DNA of 64,000 nt from Qipengyuania atrilutea (GCF_013370205.1 NZ_JABWGV010000005.1:1-64000); one strand, 5' to 3'. Numbered from the stretch's first letter, positions 18,276-27,925 are shown. Numbers and translations are program-made. The notes: generated from the letters alone by a model not told the origin.

Positions 18276-18412
18276 AGGTGCAAAGTTCTCCCTGATATGA
18301 TGTTGAAGTCTTTCATAACGGGCACCGCGCCTAGGGCAACCAGCAAGCTTGCCTACTTGTGCTAGCGAGTTCGTAGCTGCATTAACCGGCAAACGAACGG
18401 GGAGATTAGAGG

Positions 18413-19693
18413 ATGAACGTCATTCGTAAGGTGCGTTGTGCCGCAGCGTTGGTAGTGGTGTTTCTGGCTTGTCCTGCGATCGCCGACACGACCTTAATAC
18501 ATGCCGGAGCAGTGCTTACGGACGCGTCCGCAGATCCGACCGGACCCGCGACGATAACAGTGACCGATGGACGCATCGTCAGCATTGCCGATGGCTTCGC
18601 ACCCGTTCCGGAAGGTGCGACCATGGTCCACCTTCCCGATCATACCGTCCTTCCCGGTCTGATCGATCTTCACGTCCATCTCACCGGAGATCCTGGCGGC
18701 GATTTCTGGAAGGAAGCAGTGGAACCGGACGAATGGGGCGTCGTAGTCGGAGCGAAGAATGCACGAGTGACTGCGAAAGCTGGTTTCACCACCGTTCGAG
18801 AAGCCGGAAGCGGACAGCATAGTGCGTTTGCTCTACGCCGCGGAACGGCAGAGGGCCTCATCCCTGGTCCGCGTATCATCGCTGCGGGCCCGGCTCTTTC
18901 GATCGTCGGCGGCCATGCCGATGCCAACGGGTTCAGGCCGGAGATCAATGAGATACTGGACAGCGGGTATAACTGTACTGGCGCAGTTGAATGCGCAGAA
19001 AAAGTCCGGCTTGCCAGTCAAAACGGGGCGGATGTCATCAAGATTACCGCGACTGGCGGTGTACTCAGTCAGCAGGGCCGCGGCCTCGCCGCTCACTTCA
19101 CCGACCCCGAAATGAAAAGCATCGCGGACACGGCTCATTCGCTGGGACTCAAGGTTATGGCGCATGCGCATGGGGCACGCGGTATCGAAGCGGCTTCGCA
19201 CGCCGGGATCGACACGATCGAGCATGGCACGTTTCTCGATGAGGATGCCGCGCGTGAAATGCGCGAAAACGGTACGGTTCTCATTCCCACGCTAATGGCC
19301 TTTCAGGGCGTAAGCGAGCGATTGGGCCAAGGCATTTATACGCCTGTGGTAGAGGAGAAAATCCGCGCTACGATGGAAACGGCTCAGGTGTTCATGGGTA
19401 AGGCGCTGCGCTGGAATGTTCCGATCGCGTTTGGAACCGATGCCGGCGTGTTCGAACATGGCCGCAATGCGGAGGAACTGGCGCTGATGGTTGGGCAGGG
19501 TATGACAAACCGGCAAGCACTGGCTAGTGCCACGACATCCGCGGCTGAAGTGCTTGAAATGGAGAACGAGATCGGGCGGATCGCTCCCGGCTTTTCCGCC
19601 GACATGATTGCGGTAAAAGGCAATCCGCTAGCTGACGTCAGCGTATTGGAAAGCGTCGATTGGGTTATGGTTCGCGGACGTCAAATCGACTGA
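18413..19693 (+). CDS. Exported amidohydrolase, Xaa-Pro/Xaa-Arg dipeptidase-like
   Basis: A 426-residue binuclear-metal amidohydrolase with a signal peptide (cleavage after CPAIA near residue 25). Metal ligands are visible: HVH in LIDLHVHLTG, the likely carboxylated Lys in GADVIKITATGG, His in MAHAHGARG, His in TIEHGTF, and Asp in FGTDAGVFEHG. This combination occurs in the prolidase and Xaa-Arg/Lys dipeptidase group known from alphaproteobacteria, and in imidazolonepropionase-like proteins. Divergent placement next to an exported S9 peptidase favours a dipeptide substrate; that is an inference. Confidence 0.87.
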   Translation: MNVIRKVRCAAALVVVFLACPAIADTTLIHAGAVLTDASADPTGPATITVTDGRIVSIADGFAPVPEGATMVHLPDHTVLPGLIDLHVHLTGDPGGDFWKEAVEPDEWGVVVGAKNARVTAKAGFTTVREAGSGQHSAFALRRGTAEGLIPGPRIIAAGPALSIVGGHADANGFRPEINEILDSGYNCTGAVECAEKVRLASQNGADVIKITATGGVLSQQGRGLAAHFTDPEMKSIADTAHSLGLKVMAHAHGARGIEAASHAGIDTIEHGTFLDEDAAREMRENGTVLIPTLMAFQGVSERLGQGIYTPVVEEKIRATMETAQVFMGKALRWNVPIAFGTDAGVFEHGRNAEELALMVGQGMTNRQALASATTSAAEVLEMENEIGRIAPGFSADMIAVKGNPLADVSVLESVDWVMVRGRQID

Positions 19694-19785
19694 TCGGAAC
19701 CAGGCCATTAGCCGATACATCAATATTTCAGGTTCGAGCGCGCAGTTTGGCGGCCAAGATCATTCGAATGAGGACACCTATCTAT

Positions 19786-20262
19786 ATGTTTCGCATCATC
19801 ATGCCTGCCGCTTTATTTGCGTTTGGTACCGCAGCGGTCGCCCAACAGTCGGAGGCCGGCGAAGAGCCTTTGTCTCGATCCGATTTTATCGCGCAAATGG
19901 ATACCGAGTACGCGCGCTACGATGGAGACAGTAACGGTGTGCTGACACCGGAAGAGATCGTTTCGACCCAGCGTCAGGCTGCGCGAAACGAAGCCCTGCG
20001 CCAGAACGCACGGGTCTTCGCCGGTCTCGATACGGATGGAAATGGTGTGCTTACCTCAGCAGAATTTGCGGCGTTGGCGAACCCCGATGCCATACCGGTC
20101 GATGCGGCACCGATGCTGAACCAGTTCGACAGCGACAAGGATGGTGTCATCACACTCGTGGAGTACCGTATAGCGACCCAAGGTAATTTCGACAGGATCG
20201 ACACCGATCGCGATGGCATCGTCACGACGATGGAAATGCGCGCTGCTGGCATCGCGAAATAG
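19786..20262 (+). CDS. Exported EF-hand calcium-binding protein
   Basis: A 158-residue protein with a signal peptide (cleavage after GTAAVA) and four EF-hand loops: DGDSNGVLTPEE, DTDGNGVLTSAE, DSDKDGVITLVE and DTDRDGIVTTME. All four keep acidic residues at positions 1, 3, 5 and 12, so Ca2+ binding is expected. The start is uncertain: ATG 19786 has GAGGA upstream and gives the neater signal peptide; ATG 19768 is possible. The function beyond calcium binding is unknown. It follows the amidohydrolase by about 90 bp on the same strand. Confidence 0.82.
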   Translation: MFRIIMPAALFAFGTAAVAQQSEAGEEPLSRSDFIAQMDTEYARYDGDSNGVLTPEEIVSTQRQAARNEALRQNARVFAGLDTDGNGVLTSAEFAALANPDAIPVDAAPMLNQFDSDKDGVITLVEYRIATQGNFDRIDTDRDGIVTTMEMRAAGIAK

Positions 20263-20480
20263 TTATCTCGGCCATTTCGTACGCGGCGAGCGCGTAGCAA
20301 TTCCACCCGCTGTTCCTGAACTCGACAACCGTGTCTCGCGGCTGCATAATGCTTTTTCATAAGCAGCACGCGTAGAGTGCCAAAATGAAGCGAGAGCGGC
20401 ATAATACTGGCATATCGGAAGATCGGTGCGCACAGCTATACAATACAAATTGCGCCGCTGGCGCCTGAAAGGATCATCGA

Positions 20481-20744
20481 GTGGAAACCGTTTGGGATTG
20501 GGTGACTGTCTTTGCCTTCGCAGGGCTGGTCACGCTCATGTTGCAGCGTTCGAGCGAGGAAGTGCTGCGCGATAAGCTTTGGCACTATGCCCCTCCGGCA
20601 ATCGGCTGCGCAATCGCAAACCAAGTCGGTAATGCTGCCATCGAGGACGGTCAGGCACTGTACCACGTCGCCGCGATTGCAATCATGGTTGCGGTTGTTG
20701 TTTACGTTGTAAAGGTGCTGAAGCCGGAACTGCCCCGCATCTGA
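20481..20744 (+). CDS. Small membrane protein, probable XrtV sorting-system accessory protein
   Basis: An 87-residue protein starting with GTG, supported by AAAGGA upstream. It has two predicted membrane segments (about 7-20 and 62-80) separated by a short polar region, in the order VTVFAFAGLVTL, YAPPAIGCAIANQVGN, AIMVAVVVYVVKVLKP. Small proteins of this layout accompany exosortase V loci in Sphingomonadales, which fits its place at the edge of the exosortase/exopolysaccharide region. That assignment rests on memory of the family and on context; no catalytic residues are visible. Confidence 0.65.
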   Translation: METVWDWVTVFAFAGLVTLMLQRSSEEVLRDKLWHYAPPAIGCAIANQVGNAAIEDGQALYHVAAIAIMVAVVVYVVKVLKPELPRI

Positions 20745-21018
20745 TTACGTATTCCCTTAACCGTCTAGCGTTACTTCGTCTAACGGGAACGGCGCGGGTG
20801 TCACGGATTCTTAACTACCCCGCCGCCAAAAGTTTAGCGAATTGAAAGTTCAGTAGAAGTGGGCGGGTGCAAGGCTGATCCGTATAAGACTGTGCTGGAC
20901 ATCGCTTTAAACTTTGCCGTAAAATTGTCTCGTTCCGAAACTTGCGGCTGGATGCGATTGTTGCACGAAAATAAGGCAGCCAACATAGCTGCCTGATAAG
21001 TGAGGTCGGTAAAGTTAC

Positions 21019-22413
21019 GTGAATGCGGGTCCCAACCTAGCGCCCGGTGCGAGGCATGCATTGGATGCAGCGCAGCCGCGCGGCATGCCAGCCCGCGAGA
21101 AGCGTACCTTGCTGTACGGCCTGTCGATGTTGCTGGATGCGCTATCGCTTGTCGGCGGCTACCTGATTGCAAGCCATTACCGCGAACTGGATAGCGTCTT
21201 GGACGGCGCTCATTCGATCATCGCCATCGCATTGCCGGTGTTCATCATGTTCGCGATCGCGCGCGAAGTTCAGTCCGAAGAATCTTTGGAAAGCCGCAGC
21301 CTAGGAACGCGCCGTGCGCTTGGCGCCCTCGGCGCTACCGCACTTGTCATGCTCGGCGCATTGTTTCTGTTCGACCTCGATGACTTTTCCCGGGTCGGCT
21401 TTGTCATCACCTTCGCCGGCGCTGCTGTCCTGATAGTCGTCGGCAAGTTGATCCTGGACCTTATCTTCAGCGGTTGGATGCACGGGGTTGCAACGGCTAC
21501 GATCTTGCTTCTCGACGGCGAGCAAGTCCCTGAAGTCGGCATTCGAGATGTTATTGATTTACGTGCTAGCGATATTCAGCTTCGGCTCGACGATCCTGCT
21601 ACCATGGACGTGCTTTCGAGGCTGATCGAGCCGTTCGACCGCGTCATCGTTGCCTGTCCTTACGAAAAGCGGAGCGATTGGGCGATGTTTCTGCGAAGCC
21701 ACGATGTAGGGGGGGAGATAATTCTCGACCGCGACCTGCTCCACGGCGCAGTAGCGATCGGGCAGTACGCCGAGCAAGATACCCTGATTCTTTCTCGCGG
21801 ACCTCTCAGCCTTCCGAACCGCATACAGAAGCGCGCCTTTGATATAGCCGCTTCTGCGGCCTCGTTGATCGCGCTGTCGCCTTTATTGGTAATCATTGCG
21901 GTCGCAATAAAGCTGGAATCTAAGGGACCGGTATTCTTTCGCCAGATCAGAGTCGGGCAGGGCAACCGCCAATTTGCGATCTACAAATTTCGTTCCATGC
22001 GTGTGGAACAGAGCGATACGGCCGGGAATAAGTCTACCTCGCGCGATGATGATCGCGTCACCAAGGTCGGAAAGTTCATCCGCAGTACGAGTATCGATGA
22101 ACTACCGCAGCTGATAAATGTGCTGCTCGGTCACATGAGCGTTGTTGGACCACGACCCCACGCCCTAGGGTCGCAGGCGGGGAACGCGCTGTTTTGGGAA
22201 GTAAGCAGCCAATATTGGCTGCGTCACGCTCTCAAACCCGGTATTACGGGCCTAGCTCAGGTGAGGGGTTTCCGCGGCTCCACCGAGCGGATCGAGGATC
22301 TGCAGGACAGAGTGCGCGCCGATCTCGAGTACCTTGCGAATTGGACCCTTTCACAGGACATTATCATAATACTGCGAACACTAAGGGTTTTAGTTCATAA
22401 GAATGCATACTGA
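21019..22413 (+). CDS. Undecaprenyl-phosphate sugar phosphotransferase (WcaJ type)
   Basis: A 464-residue initiating enzyme of exopolysaccharide synthesis. It transfers a hexose-1-phosphate, often glucose, to undecaprenyl phosphate at the inner membrane. The N-terminal third has about four membrane helices, followed by a CoA-binding-like middle domain. The C-terminal bacterial sugar transferase domain shows KRAFDIAASAASLIALSPLL, GPVFFRQIRVGQGNRQFAIYKFRSM and STSIDELPQLINVLLGHMSVVGPRP. Start is the GTG at 21019. It is the first clear gene of a plus-strand pair with a glycosyltransferase. Confidence 0.9.
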   Translation: MNAGPNLAPGARHALDAAQPRGMPAREKRTLLYGLSMLLDALSLVGGYLIASHYRELDSVLDGAHSIIAIALPVFIMFAIAREVQSEESLESRSLGTRRALGALGATALVMLGALFLFDLDDFSRVGFVITFAGAAVLIVVGKLILDLIFSGWMHGVATATILLLDGEQVPEVGIRDVIDLRASDIQLRLDDPATMDVLSRLIEPFDRVIVACPYEKRSDWAMFLRSHDVGGEIILDRDLLHGAVAIGQYAEQDTLILSRGPLSLPNRIQKRAFDIAASAASLIALSPLLVIIAVAIKLESKGPVFFRQIRVGQGNRQFAIYKFRSMRVEQSDTAGNKSTSRDDDRVTKVGKFIRSTSIDELPQLINVLLGHMSVVGPRPHALGSQAGNALFWEVSSQYWLRHALKPGITGLAQVRGFRGSTERIEDLQDRVRADLEYLANWTLSQDIIIILRTLRVLVHKNAY

Positions 22414-22578
22414 TCCGATCCGCTGCGGCAAATCCCATGTGACCATTGTGCGCGGGTTCCTAATATTTCGAAATTGTTTCGCACTTCTACCAGTACCACA
22501 TAATGCAACTGCTACTTGCGAGGCACTCGAAAAATTTGGCGGACATAAAGAAGGTCGTCGGTTTCTCCTCGGACAGTC

Positions 22579-23787
22579 ATGATCGTATACCTTACCAGTG
22601 AATATCCTGCGCTTTCGCACACCTTCATTAGACGCGAGATTTCGGCGCTGCGCGAGCGCGGCTTTACTATCACGCCGTACTCTATTCGCCCCGCGACGAT
22701 CGATTGGGGGGAGCGGGTAGAGTCTGTCCTAGGCCACGGTAAAAGCAAGGTTATTGGGAAAGCGCTACGCGCTTTAGCGCGCCATCCTCTCAGGGCGGGG
22801 GCAACGTTCGGTTTGGCACAATCGCACCGCCAGGCGGGCTTCAAGGGCTGGCTATGGAGCATGTTTCATTGGCTCGAAGCTTTGGCTCTTTCTGACATGG
22901 TGCGCCCCGTGCGCCCTAAGCATTTGCATTCGCATTTCGCCAATAGCGGCGCGACGGTCGGGATGCTCACCGCGTATTTTCTGCAGATTCCATGGAGTCT
23001 TACGCTTCACGGTATTTCCGAGACTGATCATCCGGCAGGCGCGCTACTTCCAGGAAAACTGGAGCGGGCGGATTTCGTTGCCTCCGCGAGTTGGTTCATG
23101 CGCGCCCAGGCTATGCGGTTCACGGCCCCAGCTTTTTGGCCGAAATATCACGTAATTAGATGCGGCGTTTCGATGCCTCACTTGGATGCGCTTGTCGCCG
23201 AAGAGCCTGTCCGGAAGTTCATTACGGTCGGTCGCCTTTCAGCGGAGAAAGGCTACGCCGGTCTGTTTGAGGCAATGGAGCACCTGAAGGCGGATGGCAT
23301 AGATTGCAGCCTCACCATCGTAGGCGATGGTCCGATACGAGGCGCGATTGAGCGCGACATAAAAAAACGCAACTTGGACGATCGCATCACGCTGCTCGGC
23401 GCCTTGGCCGAGGAAGATACCTTGGCGGAAATCTCCAAGGCCGACGCGTTTGTCTTAGCGAGTCTCATGGAAGGGCTGCCGGTCGTGTTAATGGAAGCCA
23501 TGGCGGCGGGAAAACCCGTTATCGCAGCAACCATTGCAGGTATTCCGGAAATGATCGAAGATGGCCGCAATGGGCTGTTGTTCGATGTGGGAAATTGGAG
23601 TGATCTTGGGCGTCAGATGCGGCGGCTCCTTACTGACCAAGAACTGAGCAAAAAGCTGTCCGAAGCAGCCCCTCGGACTATCGCAGAAGAATTCGAAATA
23701 GCGCGTGCGGTAGCTCCGCTTGCCGCCCTGTTCGCCCAGCGTGGTTTACTTGACGAACAGGGAGACCACGTCCTTGGTCAATCGTAA
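22579..23787 (+). CDS. Glycosyltransferase family 4 (WcaL-like)
   Basis: A 402-residue GT-B retaining glycosyltransferase. The opening YLTSEYPALSHTFIRREISAL is typical of colanic-acid type GT4 enzymes. The C-terminal nucleotide-sugar half includes VGRLSAEKGY, SLTIVGDGP and the E-x7-E region ASLMEGLPVVLMEAMAAGKPV. It should add a sugar to the lipid-linked repeat at the cytoplasmic face. The last ten bases overlap the end of the convergent kinase gene. A 165-bp gap separates it from the sugar phosphotransferase. Confidence 0.88.
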   Translation: MIVYLTSEYPALSHTFIRREISALRERGFTITPYSIRPATIDWGERVESVLGHGKSKVIGKALRALARHPLRAGATFGLAQSHRQAGFKGWLWSMFHWLEALALSDMVRPVRPKHLHSHFANSGATVGMLTAYFLQIPWSLTLHGISETDHPAGALLPGKLERADFVASASWFMRAQAMRFTAPAFWPKYHVIRCGVSMPHLDALVAEEPVRKFITVGRLSAEKGYAGLFEAMEHLKADGIDCSLTIVGDGPIRGAIERDIKKRNLDDRITLLGALAEEDTLAEISKADAFVLASLMEGLPVVLMEAMAAGKPVIAATIAGIPEMIEDGRNGLLFDVGNWSDLGRQMRRLLTDQELSKKLSEAAPRTIAEEFEIARAVAPLAALFAQRGLLDEQGDHVLGQS

Positions 23788-24554
23788 TATCGCGAATAGG
23801 CTTTGCTGCCGTAGCCGTAGCTGTCGATACTGCTGCCCTTGTAACGGTTGAGAACCGTTCCAACACATGGGGTAGGGCGCAACATCTCCATGCTGTCCTT
23901 TAGCTGACGCTGTGTCGTCTTACCCGCATCAACGATCATCATATAAGCATCGAGAGCGCCAGCAGTAAGCATGGCGTCGTCGTTTGCAAAGACCGGCGGG
24001 AGGTCGATGAGCACGATTGCGTGCCGGGCAATCGCACGAAGATTTTCCATCAAACGCACGTATTGCTTGCCAGCAAGCATACTGCTCGAGTCTTCGGAAA
24101 TAGCTTTCGTAGGAAGGATGGCGAGAGGATAATCGGCGATCCGAACTGCGATCTGCGAAAGATCATCGACTGCCCCGGTGAGGTAATCGTTGATCCCCGT
24201 TTGAAATTCGAGTCCGATCTCTTCTGCAATCGAACCCCGACGTAAGTCGAGATCGACAAGTACTACTTGCTTGTCGTCCAACCTAGCCAAGGCGGCGGCC
24301 AAGTTCATCGACAGGCACGACTTGCCGGCCATGGGCGCCGGTGAGGTGATTCCCACCATCTCGAGATTATGCGCATTGAGTTGTTTGGTGAACTTTGTTC
24401 GCATGAGATTGAAGGGCCGAGAGCGAAGATCACGACTGTCGAACGCGACAATCTTGCTTCGCTCCAAAACCTCGGCCTCGGGCCGAAACTCCCGCAACGA
24501 ACCGATGTCGAAAGTGCTCGACCGGGGCGTACTCAATGGGTCTGCTTCTGCCAT
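23778..24554 (-). CDS. BY-kinase-type exopolysaccharide tyrosine kinase (stand-alone)
   Basis: A 258-residue P-loop protein of the bacterial tyrosine kinase (CpsD/Wzc C-terminal) family. Walker A is APMAGKS near residue 77, and Walker A' is VVLVDLDLRRG. The tail is a tyrosine cluster (SYGYGSKAYSRYYD, five Tyr), the usual autophosphorylation site that tunes chain length and assembly. It is encoded separately from its membrane partner, the Wzz-like gene immediately upstream (19 bp), a split arrangement better known from Firmicutes but also seen in exosortase-linked loci. Walker B is less clear. Confidence 0.85.
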   Translation of the reverse strand: MAEADPLSTPRSSTFDIGSLREFRPEAEVLERSKIVAFDSRDLRSRPFNLMRTKFTKQLNAHNLEMVGITSPAPMAGKSCLSMNLAAALARLDDKQVVLVDLDLRRGSIAEEIGLEFQTGINDYLTGAVDDLSQIAVRIADYPLAILPTKAISEDSSSMLAGKQYVRLMENLRAIARHAIVLIDLPPVFANDDAMLTAGALDAYMMIVDAGKTTQRQLKDSMEMLRPTPCVGTVLNRYKGSSIDSYGYGSKAYSRYYD

Positions 24555-24573
24555 TTGATAGTCCTAAATTATT

Positions 24574-26022
24574 TTATCGTCGCCCAGCAATTGCGGGGAT
24601 GAACCTGCCAAAGCCACGCTTCGTTGCCGCTGTTTTTCGCTCGTCGATGATTGGAACTACAGCAAGCGGTTTTTCACCGACAATTCCACCAAGCGAGTCT
24701 GGATCGCGAATAGGACGGAACAGTAGTTCAATCGCCATCGCAAGGACGCCGCCCAGTATAAGACCCCCGCCGACGCACAGCGCGAAGATGAGAAGGCGAT
24801 TGGGCCACACGGGGGTGTCCGGAACGATTGGAGCCTCTACAACGGTTAGTCGCTCCGCAATCTGTTCGTCCTCGGCTTTAACCCCGGCGCGTGCTTGCGT
24901 CAGGCGTACCTGAACGTTCTGATACTGCGAATTGAGGCCTGACAGGTCCTGTTGCAAGCTCGTAATCTGTTGTTGAACGAGCGGCGCGCGGGATTGGGCT
25001 GCTAAGCGCGAATTGAGCTGCGCCTGCTCCTGCGCCTTTACAGCTCGAAGCTGCGCGATCTGCGTATTGTTGAACGAAATCTGGCGGTCGATCGCATCGA
25101 ACGGCAGAAGTTGCACGTTCTGCTTTGCGAGCTGGCGCGCTTCGGCGAGGCGTTGTTTGGCAAGAACAACGTCCGGGTGCGATTCCGAATAGGTTGCGCG
25201 TGCGTTGGCAAGCGCCGCTTCTGCTGCCAGAACACCGGGGTCTCGTTGATCGGCTGAAAGGGCCCGGTTGCGCTGTGCAACGAGTTCGCTGTTTTCCCGT
25301 TGAAGCGCAGCAATCTGAACGTCGTAACTTCCGGTACCCGAGCTTACAATTCCCCCGCCCCCAGCAAGCGCTCCACCGTTACGTGCGCTAATCTCTGCAA
25401 TCTGCGTCTCAATTTCATTGATACGTGTCTCGAGTTCGGCGGATTGATCGGTGAGAAATTGAACCGTGTTGGTTGCCTGTTCGACGTTACCGGAAGCATC
25501 AAGCTCGATGATGCTGTCCATGAGGTCTTGTGCAACCGCTTGTGAAGGTTGGGCTTCTTCGTAGAAGAAACTTAATTGAAACGCGATTGTCTCAGCGTCT
25601 CGATTACTAGGCGCCGTTGCTCTGGTTGGGGTAAGTTCAATGTTCTCGCGCATTTTTTCGATGACGGCGGACAACGGTTGTGATTGCCGCTCGTCGACGT
25701 AAAGACGATGCCGCTCAATCAGGGACACAAGATTCGGACGGCTTGTCACTTCTTCCCGGATACGGGCAATTCGCTGATCTATGACCTCGTTGTTGAGTTG
25801 GTCGAATACTTCGCCTTGCACCTGCGGTGCCTGCACGATCATTAAGGCGTCGGACTTGTACAGCGGCTCGATCAGCACAGTTGCGGCGATAGCCGCGACG
25901 ATTCCGAGTACGGACGGAATGATAATCCACCATTTCCGCTCCCATAATATCGTAGGAAGCTGTGTAAATAACCCGCCGAAACCCTGGCCGGTAGGTTCTT
26001 CACCATAGCCGGCTTCGTTCAT
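24574..26022 (-). CDS. Wzz/GumC-family polysaccharide co-polymerase (chain-length regulator)
   Basis: A 482-residue inner-membrane protein with two membrane helices, about residues 31-52 (WWIIIPSVLGIVAAIAA) and 418-441 (IFALCVGGGLILGG), flanking a long periplasmic coiled-coil region. This is the Wzz/GumC topology that sets polymer length and couples polymerisation to export. The C-terminal cytosolic tail is short and has no kinase domain, matching the separate kinase gene downstream. The gene overlaps the upstream barrel gene by four bases (26019-26022), so they are co-translated. Confidence 0.88.
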   Translation of the reverse strand: MNEAGYGEEPTGQGFGGLFTQLPTILWERKWWIIIPSVLGIVAAIAATVLIEPLYKSDALMIVQAPQVQGEVFDQLNNEVIDQRIARIREEVTSRPNLVSLIERHRLYVDERQSQPLSAVIEKMRENIELTPTRATAPSNRDAETIAFQLSFFYEEAQPSQAVAQDLMDSIIELDASGNVEQATNTVQFLTDQSAELETRINEIETQIAEISARNGGALAGGGGIVSSGTGSYDVQIAALQRENSELVAQRNRALSADQRDPGVLAAEAALANARATYSESHPDVVLAKQRLAEARQLAKQNVQLLPFDAIDRQISFNNTQIAQLRAVKAQEQAQLNSRLAAQSRAPLVQQQITSLQQDLSGLNSQYQNVQVRLTQARAGVKAEDEQIAERLTVVEAPIVPDTPVWPNRLLIFALCVGGGLILGGVLAMAIELLFRPIRDPDSLGGIVGEKPLAVVPIIDERKTAATKRGFGRFIPAIAGRR

Positions 26023-27254
26023 CGCGTTTCTCCGAACATGTAACTAATGCCAATAAATCCTTGGAGGTTGCCGTCGCGGCCGGTTCGCGACCGCCCACTC
26101 GTGTTTGAGTAGCCACCGCGTACATAAGCGGACAAGCGGTCTGTAAAGTAGCGGCGCCACTGCGCGGATGCGCCGTATATTTCTTCCGAACCATCGGTCT
26201 CGAAGCCCAACCAATCTCGGTCAATTTGATCCGCGCGAGCGTATGAGGCGCTCAAGGACAAGCGGTCGAACTCGCTCAGAGCGCGACTGTAGCTCCCTGC
26301 AATGGTGGTAGTTGTACGGATACCAGCGTATGTCGTAGGCGACGCTTGCCGACCGGCGTTTACGCAAAGCGAGGACTGAAACCCGCGCCGACACAAGCTA
26401 CCGTTAGCTGCGAAGCCGACGTTGTTAATACTCGTGTCTTCCGGACCCTGGATCGATGTGAAAGAGGCACCAACCTGTCCGGTAACGTTCATCGTCGGAC
26501 TGATTTGATGCTGTAGACCAACCAGAGATGTAACAAATTGTCCGTCGCCGATGGACTGATCGAAGTAGTCAGCTTTCGAGGCTTGTACGCTAGTTTGCAA
26601 GGAAGTTCGGGGTGTGAGTTGATGTCCCCAACCGGCGTTAAATCCGGCCTGACGGTAGTCGCGTCCGTTAAACCGTTCGGTTATGCTTTGCCTCGCGCTC
26701 ATCCCAACTGATAGGGAATCACGGGGGCTGAGCACGCGCGAGACCGACGCATCAACACTCAATGACGTATTCCGGCCGCGGACACCAGCAAGGGTTGGGT
26801 CGATAAACTCTACGTCCGGGAACTCGCCGGGTTCGAGCAGTAGGGGGTCGCCAAGCAGGTTGTTCAGATTGTACTGCGAAAGCGTCCGGCTTGATTGAAA
26901 ACTGGCATTGGCTCGTAGTGTCGTGCGTTCGTCAATACGCGTCTGCCCTCCCGCGTTTAGACGGTAAGAATCTTCCGTACCCAAACCCTCGTTGTATTGG
27001 GGAAGACGAACGGAACCAGTAATGCGAAAAGTGGTGAGATCACTTTCGAAAGTCACCGATGGTTCGATTTCGATACTAGCGGAGAAGGCACCGCTTTGAT
27101 CGCCGTCAAGCAGGAATGCGTTGGTTTCGTAGCCACCATCGGCCGAAACACGAACCTGCGCCCGGGTATCTGCAGTCGCACCGGTCGAACCAAATGCAGC
27201 TAGCACGACAGTTAGACTGCCGGTCCCGGTGCGCGTAATCGAGGGCTGCATCAT
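26019..27254 (-). CDS. Outer-membrane beta-barrel protein of the exopolysaccharide locus
   Basis: A 411-residue protein with a signal peptide (about residues 1-28) and alternating polar/hydrophobic strands throughout, for example TFRITGSVRLPQY, RTTLRANASFQSS and RLSAYVRGGYSN, ending GISYMFGETR. It reads as a barrel of roughly 16-18 strands of the kind found in exosortase and capsule loci. It overlaps the OPX gene upstream and the Wzz gene downstream by four bases each, which places it in the export complex. A role as the actual outer-membrane pore is an inference (see finding). Confidence 0.8.
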   Translation of the reverse strand: MMQPSITRTGTGSLTVVLAAFGSTGATADTRAQVRVSADGGYETNAFLLDGDQSGAFSASIEIEPSVTFESDLTTFRITGSVRLPQYNEGLGTEDSYRLNAGGQTRIDERTTLRANASFQSSRTLSQYNLNNLLGDPLLLEPGEFPDVEFIDPTLAGVRGRNTSLSVDASVSRVLSPRDSLSVGMSARQSITERFNGRDYRQAGFNAGWGHQLTPRTSLQTSVQASKADYFDQSIGDGQFVTSLVGLQHQISPTMNVTGQVGASFTSIQGPEDTSINNVGFAANGSLCRRGFQSSLCVNAGRQASPTTYAGIRTTTTIAGSYSRALSEFDRLSLSASYARADQIDRDWLGFETDGSEEIYGASAQWRRYFTDRLSAYVRGGYSNTSGRSRTGRDGNLQGFIGISYMFGETR

Positions 27255-27859
27255 GGCACGATCACCGTATCGCCGCTTTCGATCCTGATCAGGTTCGCAT
27301 TTGCCACGTCGCGCTCGCTTACACCGCTTTTGAACAGGGCTGCCATGCGAACCCGTATCGTCTGCAACTGCGTGCCATTTTTCCGAATGATGACGACGTT
27401 GTTGAGATCGGCAAATTCGTTCGGCCCGCCCGCCAGACTTAAGGCTTCGAGAGCGTTTACGTAACGGCCCGGTTGAAAACTTCCCGGTGAGTTCACTCGT
27501 CCGATGATTGAAAATTGCATTCCCGACGGTGCAACCGAAACCGTCACCTGCGGAACGTCACCACGATACTGGTCTTGCAATCCATCACGTATCCGTTGTT
27601 CGAGCTCGCTTGGAAGAAGACCCCGCACATTGAGCTGCCCCACCAGTGGGAAGGCTATCGAGCCATCGGGCAGAACATTTACCGTGCGTTGCAGCCGCTC
27701 TTCACCCCAAACATAGATTTCGACGGAATCACCCGGATTGATCCGATAGTCGGCCGACTGCGCTTGCTGGTCCTGTGCTGTCGCCGGCACGGAAAACGTG
27801 AACTGCGCCATCAAAACCGCAATTGCTGCGATAACCATTTTTTTAAGGGAAAAGTGCAT
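27251..27859 (-). CDS. Short polysaccharide export (OPX/Wza-like) protein
   Basis: A 202-residue periplasmic export protein. A cleavable signal ends FSVPATAQ, with no lipobox cysteine. It is followed by the polysaccharide export motif YRINPGDSVEIYVWGEERLQ and one SLBB-like domain (FSIIGRVNSPGSF, ALSLAGG). It lacks the extra domains and amphipathic C-terminal helix of full-length Wza, so it probably cannot span the outer membrane alone. ATG 27859 is chosen for its AAGGAT ribosome site. It heads the run OPX - barrel - Wzz - kinase, each coupled or nearly so. Confidence 0.88.
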   Translation of the reverse strand: MHFSLKKMVIAAIAVLMAQFTFSVPATAQDQQAQSADYRINPGDSVEIYVWGEERLQRTVNVLPDGSIAFPLVGQLNVRGLLPSELEQRIRDGLQDQYRGDVPQVTVSVAPSGMQFSIIGRVNSPGSFQPGRYVNALEALSLAGGPNEFADLNNVVIIRKNGTQLQTIRVRMAALFKSGVSERDVANANLIRIESGDTVIVP

Positions 27860-27925
27860 TACATGATCCTTGTCAGCGGGCCTTGTCGGTTTGACCTGCG
27901 AATTTCCGGTTCTAATAAGCTCGAG

